DNA of 64,000 nucleotides from the NCBI GenBank assembly GCA_040954595.2, contig CM082580.2:11656001-11720000 (forward strand), given 5' to 3'. Position numbers and translations under genes: made by a program. Shown in pieces: positions 23,803 to 35,100 of the stretch. Source of the DNA: Balanoglossus misakiensis. Lineage: Eukaryota > Hemichordata. The notes under the pieces were generated by a model. It had not been told where the DNA came from. It was given only the letters and a program-made list of their open reading frames with translations, and made no database searches. How positions within the stretch are numbered: the first letter of the stretch is position 1; each line of letters opens with the position of its first letter.

Positions 23803-25745
23803 CATAATGTCTTATGAAAATGGATTGGAAAAGATGTGTTGTGGTTTAGACAAGTTTTGTTGTATTTTCCGATGGCTATTCAGAATTCACAGGGTAAAGT
23901 ATAACCTGCCCCTTTTTATGAAAACAGAGCCTTTAGATTCCGGCATATGCTGAGATTGGATAATTTTTTCTCTCTCTTAGGATCGTTCTTAAACAGAGCA
24001 TAGCATATGCAATAGTCCCTACATTAGAATATGAGTAATAATTAACGAAGGGAAGGTAAGGTATGCAATTTGCCTTCAGTCAGGTGACAGAACTCTCTTG
24101 GAGTGAAATAACGCCCCCTAGTGTCGAATTCATAGGTTTTGTTTTTAATGCAAAATTTGTTTACTTTGTTTTACTTTTTTATTCAAATGAGTTAAGCATA
24201 AGATTTGTTTTCATTATATAAAGACAGTCAATCACGTTACATTTACAGTGATGTTAACCATGACTATTCTGCTGTAATATTGCTGGTCAACTATGAAATG
24301 AAAATCAAAGTGATATGATGATCTCAGAAACTGGTGGTTTGAGCCATAGAGAAATTTCATCTGCAAAACTAAAAGTACAAGTGAAGTATATATGGTAATT
24401 TTTTTATATACGGCAATTGTGAATTTATATTCCCACTGATTGCATCAGCATTTTTTGCAATGAAATTTAATAGAATACAAAAATACGAACATTAGTTACA
24501 TAATGTTATTAGCAAAGCTGATATGCTTTTCTGAGCGAAATGATCATCTTTTCACCAAACATTACCAAGCTCTGTTGCTGACTGGGTGTATTTACTTTTT
24601 ATTTGATCATTCTATATCGAATGTATATATCACAACGGTTTATATTTTCATGTATTGTAGACTAGATCATGTGGCTTTCGGGTTGACTCACAGTTGTACA
24701 TAGGCTGGTTAAATTTGGTAATTTGCTGGGCATACTGGTCATCATCTGGAGTTTCAAGTTGAGATGAAGATCTAGTATATTTATTTTTGGCAGGAAAGAG
24801 ACATCATGGACTGTCTCCAGTTTGTTATATACTTAGTGCATTTCTTATCTGATTTATATATCGTTTGTAAGTATTCAGTTTGCAACATATTTGTTTACAT
24901 GTTTTGTACACATGTTTTGTCATATTTTTTCAAACCAGGATACACTTCAGAAATTAATACTTTCAGAAACACCTCAAACTATGAACTTTACAGAGTTACA
25001 TCACGATAGAATTTGTTCCAATACAGGCACTTGGCAAACACTGCTTCGGGACCAGTTTTTGATAGAGAGAGAGAGAGAAAAAAATACCTTGACTTGCGCC
25101 ATATCATGCAACTGCAAAGTGCCTTTACTTACAGCCCTGTGTTTGACTCTGTTTCTGTTGTACACACATGATGTAGAATATTGTGTTGGCAATAAATTTA
25201 GAACTTCACAATAGCTTGCTGAGTAGCTAGGAAAGAGCTCTGAATAACATTTACACAGAAGCAAATTTTGACTTGATTAAAAGATGGCAGTTAAAATTCA
25301 AGTATGGTTCTTTTCATCTCTTGAAGGGTAGACTAAAGATATATTTTGTTAATTCAGAATCTGATAAAATTCAAAGAATGGCTTTGAAAAAAATGTCAGT
25401 TAAAATCTAGGATGGAAAAAATTTCAAGCAGTGATGAGAATCATATTTGTTTTTCTGCCTTTTATGTGTTTTTGAAGAAAAATGAAATCCCTTCTTTTAA
25501 AAAAAAATATTGTAAAATACCCTAATGTCTTTGAGCATATATTGTACAGTTTGATAATATGAGAATGCGAAAACTATCTGTAAAATTTTGGACAATTTTT
25601 TCATCAACACGAATGACTTTCTAACATTTGACAACTCTTGGGATTACAGTGAAGTAGTATTGTGTGTATATTTGGAGTATGAATATATATATTTCCAAGA
25701 AAAGGATGTTATTTAATATTATTTGTGTTAGATGCTCTTTAACTG

Positions 25746-25751
25746 AATAAA
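25746..25751 (+). terminator. Poly(A) signal, PLXDC
   Basis: AATAAA upstream of a TG-rich stretch (TTTGTGTGTGTTT), which fits a downstream GU-rich cleavage element. It is the best signal between PLXDC and TBC1D9. Confidence 0.55.
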
Positions 25752-26084
25752 TTATCTTTGTGTGTGTTTCTATCAATTTGAGGATGTTGAAGTTTCTTTT
25801 TCATGTTTGTTAATGTTCAGGTGGTGCTGATGGATGGTATGGTTGTTTGATGGTATGGATGTAACAGTAGAATTTTCTCTGGTGGCACTGCCAGTATATT
25901 TTTCAACCTCTTCCGCCAACGGTGGTTCCAATAATTACTTTATTAACAAGACCTTTCGCGATTTTAAAGCCTGCGATTGATATATGATATCAGAAGATCG
26001 CCGCCAACGGATGGCCAATCCTAGTCACTTCTCGCAGTAGTCTCGCAGAAAATTTGACCGAGATTAGATGAGATTTGGATTAAA

Positions 26085-26114
26085 ATGGCTGCCACGATAG
26101 CAGAAAATGAGTGA
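26085..26114 (+). promoter_or_regulatory. Upstream open reading frame before TBC1D9
   Basis: ATGGCTGCC opens a nine-codon frame that ends at TGA (26112-26114), 67 bp before the TBC1D9 start codon. The ATG lies in AAAATGGCTGCC, a YY1-like context. If transcription starts upstream of it, it could reduce TBC1D9 translation. Confidence 0.35.
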
Positions 26115-26181
26115 AGCCTTTCTCTCGACCGAATATTAACTCTCTGGTTGTCTTGGATAACACTTTGAGATATCACCAAGC

Positions 26182-29100
26182 ATGTGGGTGAAGCCAGACG
26201 AAATCCTTCTTGCGAATGCCCTATGGTAGGTTGTGTTTACTTACAAATGCCACGTCTGTCTCATTATGCAACTACATGTATCGCCGAATTTATTCTGGAA
26301 AAAAACAACACAGACTGACACGACCGTACGGTGACAGCTGACATGCATTCCGTGGTCAGCAATTATCTTGATTGCTCATGATTTGTGGCATTTCTGATCT
26401 GCGATTCTTCGTATACAGAGAACACTGCCACCGAATGTTATTGACAAAACGGTCCATCCACGTCAGCTTTCCCGTTCACTGTCGTACACCGGAAGAAAGT
26501 GTTTTGTTTACCTCAAAGTGATCCCCAGAACCGAGGTCACGTGTACGTTTGTTTGTAAACAAAAGGCACATTTTTTTTTACGTGAAAATGAAATTAGCGG
26601 GTACCGTGTATATTTATTGTACCGGTGATTCTGATTTGATTAAATATTAATTTGCAACTGGCTTCGCGTTTGCAAGTTGATTTGATGGTGCAATAGACAT
26701 TTTAATTTTGCTTCTGGTATGTCATTGCCAATGACGTTTTGCCTGCACATAGGACATTGGAACAACATGTACATGTAGTAAAAATACAATGCATTTCGTT
26801 TAAAAATAAATTCAATTCAAATACATGTATAAAATAGTACTGACAGTGTGACCTTGAGTCCTACATGTAAATATCAAAAATAGGACATAGGGTTCAGCTG
26901 TTCTCTCCAGAGCAATTAAGTATGGTGGCTTTAATTTTGGCAAAAAAGTAGAACTTCATTAACATATGATTAGTTATATTGTCGTTTAATATATTAGTCT
27001 CCATTCTATCATAAAATTCCTGGTTAGAACTGAGCAGTATGGGTTCATCATACATTGCTGGATTTTGCCATGCTCATGTTTCATTGCCATTGAAACTAAT
27101 ATGAAGAGACACAGCTTGGGCCAGTTTAAGTTTCACTGTCCTTGTAAGCAGCCATCGCATGATTTATGTTGCCATATGTATAATGTTCAATGTACATGTA
27201 TATACAATTGTATGTACCGGTGGGAGCTTATTGGATCAGTTGGCATCTGTCCACAGCAAAAACTCAAGCAGTATCATAATCACATCTGGTTGGTATATTA
27301 TCGTGTGATCAATTTGTTCTGTTGCCAGGGTGACAGAGAGGGCCAATCCATTCTTTGTCCTCCAGCGGCGGAAAGGTCATGGAGGTGGGGGTCTTGCTTC
27401 ACTGCTTGTTGGTACGATAGACACTGTGCTGGATACAAAACCACCACCCTACAGAATTCTTCATCAAACCCCATCTTCAGAAGTATATTGGAGTAAGTAA
27501 TTATCCATGCTTTGCCATCTACTTTACTCTGAGTCATTTATCACTAGTTACACATAATTGCTATTGATATCAATTCCCACTGGATAATACAAATAATTCT
27601 GATCACAATTTTCAATTCAGTGACAGTATATTTTCAATTTCCGTATGGAACACAAACAATTATTCTAATCACAATTGATGATTCAGTATTTTTTCAGTTC
27701 CCTTTATTTGATACATTGATAAATGATGTCTTGTGTGTGTGCTTTTTGTCCTCCATAGCTGTAGCTACTTCACTTCATAAGAGGGACATTCTTCGTCACT
27801 GGGAATGGCTAGAACAAAATGTGATGGAAATATTAGGTAAGTTTACTGGTATGTTTCAATGTTGTGTTATTTTATACACAAAATTGAAAACAATTATTAT
27901 CTACATCTGTAAAATTAACCAAATTTTTCTGACACTTTCTCTGTTCAGGTGCATTTGAAGATGAAGATGATGCCACTGAATTTGTCAAGTGTAAAATCGA
28001 GAGTTTGATTGCAAATACAGTTGTGCCTGAAGAAAACAAAGAAGGTACGGCGCAGGGTCGATGTACTGTGTCTAATCGTTGCTTGCATGAACAATTGTTG
28101 TGAATCAAAGATAAAGTCAGTATGGCAGACACTCTTTTTGTTGACTTTGTAGAAGTATGCAGTGAACTACGTACAAACTTCCTTTCGAGTCAATGATTGT
28201 GATTCTTACAACTTTCAGATGAAGACACTAAGAAATTCAAGTCTGCCACTGTGAAATGGAAGAGACTGTTTGCTTTGCCAGAAGAGGAGAAATTGGTCAA
28301 TTGTAAGTCTGTAGTTCTGAACAAACTCATTAATGATTACGGTTTGAAAAACATGACATCTGACCAAATAATCCCTCAAGGTAAAAAAACAACACATACA
28401 TGTACTGCAGAATCAGGGTTGCATGCATATATACTTCATATGCTGTAAAGGACAAATAGATAGAGTCACTTGTACACCTTTTATTTTCTAGATTACTCGT
28501 GCAGCTATTGGAAAGGCAAAATGCCAAGACAAGGATGGATGTACCTGAGTGTCAATCATCTCTGTTTCTATTCATTCTTGATGGGAACTGAAGCCAGATT
28601 GGTCATCAGGTGGATTGATGTCACAGTAAGTGCCCTGTACCATGAATGAAATATCCACTGCATTTACATATGATTTACATGCACCAATTTGATTGGTTCA
28701 ATTGTTGTACATTGTGGCAATATTTTTTTTTCAGCATTTGGAGAGAAGTAACAGCATGATATTCCCAGAGAGCATCAAGGTCTCTACCAGAGAGAGCAGT
28801 CACTATTTTGCAATGTTCATCCATCCATATGAAACGTTCAATCTGATGGAACAACTTGCAAACCTGGCCATGAAGCAGTTACTGTCAGAAGAAGGATTTC
28901 AAGAAGACAGATCCTTACCAGCTAGATCTGAAGTTAGGTAAGTGAGCTGCTCATCTCACTTTATGCTAATAATGCATCTCAGCATATATCATCATATGAA
29001 AGCATTCCTATAAGATAACAGATAAAATATAACAGCATCCTATCGGAGCACCTATGCCATTGACACTATAATCCGCACCTATTGATGTATCGTTTCATCT

Positions 29101-32100
29101 AGGAGCAAGGCCCCAAGGAAGGTTTCATCTCTGAAGAGGGACCTGGATGCCCGGGCACGCAGTGAAGCCTATAGGTATTGCACTAAGTATTAACACTCAC
29201 TGTCTTGTGAATGTGGTGGCTGCCTGTGAGATCTTAACCCATTGAATCCTAGCTGGGAAAATGTCATAGGTCATAGGTCACTATGAGGTCAGGGGTCAAA
29301 GGGTTAAATGCTAGTAGCATAATGCATCATTGATTGACTGTAAAGTTGGATATAATGTATTTCACCATACCAACATGTAAAATAATTGCATCCTGTGAAA
29401 TGTGAATGGAAAGTGAAGTGAATAAATAAAAAGTAGTATCACGTCATTTTTTTGCTTCATCTATAGGTCTGTGTTCCGTTTGCCAAGCTCAGAGAAGCTG
29501 GATGGTGACACTGAATGTAGTCTGTGGACACCATACAATAAGAGTTATGTCATAGGTCGTCTGTACATGTCAAATAATTACCTCTGTTTTGCTAGTAGGG
29601 TAAGTTTCGTACCATCAAGGGCTATTCAAAAAAGCGGATGAATTTACAATGATGTAAAGTTTGTATGCTCCATAGCCTCCATTTTGAAAAGAGATTCTAA
29701 GACTGATGCACAGAATAGTCTTTTGAAACATTGGAATGAGAAGTACTGTCTAAGAGAAAAGTTTTACTACAGAACTGTCAAATTGTTTGAAATCATATCT
29801 TCATTCGTTGCTTTTGCAGGTGAAAAACCTAGTACACGTTGTGATTCCAATGAGAGAGATCACGGTTGTGGAAAAAGTGGAAAACTCTACTGCAATACAG
29901 CATGGTATTCACATATCCACCAAATCAAAGGTAATGTCATCAGTTTAACCCTTTCGACTCCAGTTTCCTCTATAGAAGTCTAACTTAAACCGTATAAAAC
30001 AAACACCTTGTAATCTCTCCAACACTAAAATAAGCCATGTTTCCTTTCAGATGACCGTCTTGTTTGCGCAGTTGAAAGACAGAAACTTCTTAATAGCCAG
30101 GATATCAGATTTCTTGGGGAAAATGCCAGAGCCTAAAAGGTGAAGTGTGTGTTTTACTGTCTTACCGTTTCAAGCGGAAAAATCTTGTCTTGTGATTTAT
30201 GATTTATTTGTTTTGTTATAGTTGTTGTTTATTCTTACATAATTTATTCTGTATCTACAGTCAAGGCAGTGACACAGCATCTATTAGTTCCAGCGGAAGC
30301 GAAACGCAGCCTGGGAAGTCGCTGACGGCTCTTAGTGCTAGCATTGGAAGCATGGGGAGTTACAGCAGTGATAAATCTGGTAAGTTGGAAGACTGGATAA
30401 CCCTCATTCTGTAGGAAACTTTAAGCCTTGTGTTTTGTGCCATGGAAAATTTAAACCTTTTGTTGGAAATGAATGACAGTGGCAGCTCATTACAGAACAC
30501 AGTTACCATGGTTGGCTGTTACAGTGATTTGAATTGGTCTGACTCATATCAATGAAAAGATTGAAACATTCCTTTCTCTATCCACATTTCATATTTCTGC
30601 ATGAAATGATATGAAAGATTTGCCTGTGCATTGGATCTGGGTAGTTGAGACTAATTGGTGAACTCAATATATTATCTCTGCTTCCTCCCCGATGTGTCTT
30701 TCTTGAAGATGATGTCATCCCAGGTAGAATAGACTTCCATCATTCCTGTAGACGATTCCTTGTCTTGCAACTGTATTGTGTTTCTGTGTAGTGTTCCTTC
30801 TTTGCACTGTTGCACTGCCAGCTTCTGTTAGTCCTACCCCCTTTCCCCCCTGCTTTCCCAGTGATGAGGCCCAACTTCCCCATTCCTAACTATGGTGCCT
30901 GACCAAAGAACAAGGGTGGAGGGGGGAAGACAAATCATCACTGTTTATCAGCCCATCTCCGAGATGCCAGTTTGAGACATTCAGAGTGTGAAGGTTATCA
31001 ATGCCAGGTGTTGCCAATGCTGATGCATTAGCACTATGCACTTTTGTCTATTACAGTATGTTGGTTTGTTGTAATGTGATTGTAATGTAGTTACTCTTGC
31101 TTGAAATTATGCATGCTGATATTGTGAAAGACTCTAAATGATATCACAAGATCTGCGTACCCTGTGAGCAAGCTGATGTTATGAATAATCGTTTCACTGA
31201 TGTACACACCTGTTCTTATCATTGTTAACTGTTTCATTTTATCACTTGCAGATAATTTGGATGCATTAGGAATCCATCTGCAGCCAGCTCTGATCAAATT
31301 ATTCCACCGCCGAGATTCAGATGAAGTGTCTGTCAAAGAGTCTGTCAAGGAACATTTATGGAGCATACATTTCAGTGAATATGGAAGGTTAGTGTATTGG
31401 TAAATGATGTGATGTGATGTGATGGATGATGAGGTATAGAACAGGACAGGAAAGGACAAGAAATTTTAAGAGAATAACTTCAATAAGACTAAAATCTACA
31501 CAAAGGGCTATTTTGGTAGTGTACAAGCAACTGCTACAGATCGATCATGTTCTTTGATCAGGAGATGTGTTCCTAAGCACCTGAATGGATGGATGGATGA
31601 AACTGTTGTATTTATTTTTCAGGGGGATCTGTATGTACAGAACTGTGAAAACTCATGAGTTGATATTGAAGGGTATACCAGACAGTCTGAGAGGAGAAAT
31701 CTGGATGTTGTATTCAGGTGCTGTGAATGAGGTGGGTACAAGACTGCATTCTGTCCCATTCCATGACATGACCATATAACTGATGAAATACCATACACCT
31801 TAACCTATCTTTAGGAAGTCCACCTGAACTGAATACCTAATGTTTCCATTTTCTGTTCAGATGGCTACAAATCCAGGTTACTATGTTTCACTAATTGAGC
31901 AAAGCCTTGGCAAGGAGAGTATCGCTACGGATGAAATTGAACGAGATCTTCACAGGTATGTCATGTTGATGTTGAGTTCTTAATCGAGTAGTTAAACATT
32001 TTCGAAGTGAAGGCTAAGGCCGGCCCTCGGTCATTCACAACAACCAATAATTTGTTTTTATGATCGATTCTGAGACATTTAACTGAGTATTAAAACAACC

Positions 32101-35100
32101 ACTATACAAGGCATTATTGTAATCATGCTGCAAAGTCAGATATTCAAACTGTCATTTCTGTACAGATCTCTGCCAGAACATCCAGCTTTCCAATCCGAGT
32201 TGGGCATCGCTGCATTGAGAAGGGTGCTAACAGCATACGCATGGAGAAACCCCAGCATAGGTAAGGGGCTGCACTGAATCAGGGATAGTACTAACTATTT
32301 GAGCAGAGGGGTTCAAAGGGCAGATTTGAAAAGTACTGTACATTTTTCATATACTTATGAGAAATATTTGTGTTGATTTTTTTGCGATGTTTGTACAGGG
32401 TATTGCCAAGCCATGAACATCGTAACTTCAGTCTTGCTGCTATATGCATCTGAGGAGGAGGCATTTTGGTTACTAGTTGCAATCTGTGAGAGATTGCTGC
32501 CTGATTACTACAACACCAGAGTGGTTGGTGCATTAATTGATCAAGGTATGTTTGGGTCTTCATTTCAGAGTCTCCCAATCTTTCTGTGAGTGTCAGTACT
32601 GAGAAGAATTGAGGTGATCTTCTATGTATTGGTGAAAATATTTAAGCATTCTGATATTGATTATTTGATAGGTGTGTTTGAAGAACTTACAAAGAGTCAT
32701 TTACCAGATCTGTATGGAAGGATGGATCATCTAGGTTTACTCAATATGATCTCTCTCTCCTGGTTCCTAACCATATTCTTAAGGTAAGGTTTTGACTATT
32801 TGATGCTGTTTCCAAGATGAATCTTGTGCAGTGTGACTTCAGATGTCACTGTGGCGTTTATACTTTGCTGTCTTTTTGCAGTGTTATGCCGTTTGAAAGC
32901 GCCGTCAACATAATGGACTGTTTCTTCTACGACGGAGCCAAGGTCATCTTCCAGATAGCCCTGCAGATCTTGGAGGCCAACAGGGAAAAGCTGTTGGACT
33001 GTGGAGACGACGGCGAGGCCATGACGTGCCTGGGAGAGTACTTAGAAAATGTGTCCAACAAAGATGCCACTTTGCCTCACATGCCACACACATCGTCAAT
33101 GCAGCCTGGTGATGTCATTCAAAGGGTGAGTCTGGGCCAGGTGATCGTTGGGTTCAAAGGTCGGAGGTCACAGGTGAATCTGTTGAGTTCACAGGTCTCA
33201 GGAGAAAATGGTATTGGTAGTAGTTTTAACACTAACCTGGTGCATGTATATGGTAATAGCATGCTAGTGACCATACTAATCGGGTTTATTCACACATGTC
33301 AATACTTGAACGACAATTTCTGGTATGTCTCATAAACTTTGTTGTCAGAATATTTACATATGGTCTGCAACCAGGGTGAGAATAATGACAAATTAACAAT
33401 CTGTTTCTGTTGGCAGAAAAATTAACCATAACATAAGCTGTCATGCTGTGTCTTTTCATCCATTTCAACTACAGCTTTCATTTCGCATTTCTGCTTTCCC
33501 ATTGCAACGTGTATGTACAGCTCATTTGTGTCTCATTTGCATCTCATGCTGAATTTGCATGTTTGTTTCATTAATTGGTTATTTTTGAGCATTTTTGTTG
33601 ATTTTTGCCAAATAACTATTTACTTATTTGTTAAATCCATTTTATTTTCTCTAGCCCTTGAGAAGAGGCCGTGTAAGTTGTGCATTTGATTTTATCCCAA
33701 ATCCCTTCTTTTTTCCTTGTCATTCTCAGTTTTCCAGTTTATTCCCTCTCTTCCAACCATCCCGCAGATTTTTAGTCTGTTGTATTTGTTTTGCAAGTCT
33801 TAGCTACCCTCACACTGATAAACTCGAGTTGCAAATAGTTCTTTGAAAAAAATTGCTCACAGTTGAGTTCAAGGTTATCATTTTACCTTCACATATTGTA
33901 ATGTATATGCCTGTTTCCAGCAAATAAGGCATACTTACACAACAGTCACACATCACCCATCCCTTTTGACCATTTTCTCATCATTGCTACGACCACCCAT
34001 ACACTCACAGTGATTGTAATAGCAAGTGCCTGCTTTTAGACCATAATTCCTGATCTGATCCATACCTAAGCTGCTCACATTTTACCAGATCAATAGAGCA
34101 TGTGTTTTGTTCTCATACAACATCAAAAAGACCAAAGCTTTTCTGATCTTGCACACACAGCCATCTGTGGAGGTAGCCAACTTGATCCGTGAGTCCTACA
34201 TACAGTTTGGCAACCTGAACAATGAAACAATAGACAGACTACGATTCAAACAGAGACTCAAAGTGGTGCAAGGAATTGAAGACACAGCCAGGAGAAATGT
34301 TGTCAGGAGTGTGTTGCCAGATACCATGTTCTCAGCCAAAGAGATGGAAGATATCTACACACTATTTAAGGTGAGAAAAAAATGACACCATTGAAGTAAT
34401 TCAGTACAATTTTCACAAAAATGCATCTGGAAATCTGTGTAGTTGGAATATGAAGCTTTCCATATAAAAGCACCAACATTTTCATCTTGCATAAAATCCC
34501 AAGTTGTGTGTCCCCGAAATTTTGTATCAAAAGAAGTACTGCAGTTGTTGTTTTTAAGTGGGTCTTGCAAATATCCCAACTAAAAAAATAGCTCATCATT
34601 TTCCACCCATCATTATTATTACAGGAAGAGCAGTTAACCAACAATTTCTGGAGTCAGAATTTTCAACCCATGGATCCCAGCCAACCCATGTATACACAGA
34701 TGAAGATCGACCAGGAGAAATTTAAGACCCTGTTTCTGGCCCTCTCACCCTGGGCTCTTGGCGTTTATGGTGGCAGTCTTGCCATCAGAGCTTTCAGAGT
34801 AAGTAAGACAATTACTTTCAGCAGTTGTTTTTATCACAGTAGTGATCATCAACTCCAGTACACAAAATATGATATGAAGCCTCTGTTTTTTGATGATGTG
34901 TGTCTCTGCTTTAGTTGATAGATGAAGACCAAGATGGCAGTGTCAACTTCAAGGAGTTCACATGGCTGATCAGTTGCATGTGTAAAGGAGAATTAGCTGA
35001 GAGACTCAAACTTATGTACAAACTGCATCTGCCACCAGCTCTTCTTCCAGAAGATTTAGAAAGTCCTAATAATGTGGAGAATAAAAGTAAGTAGTGGTTA

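Larger units (their letters stand above)
23610..25751 (+). other. Probable long 3' UTR of PLXDC
   Basis: About 2.1 kb of AT-rich sequence follows the stop and reaches the AATAAA at 25746-25751. It contains a full 94-bp inverted-repeat element and no supported coding exon. The open frames within it show no family resemblance. Confidence 0.5.

Noticed and set aside
27065-27496. 143-codon frame at TBC1D9 exon 2
   Set aside because: It crosses the exon in the wrong frame; the in-phase frame gives the family sequence [15 protein letters not shown].
29229-29310. TTAACCCATTGA ... TCAAAGGGTTAA inverted ends
   Set aside because: The ends resemble the 94-bp element, but the body does not; not listed as a copy.
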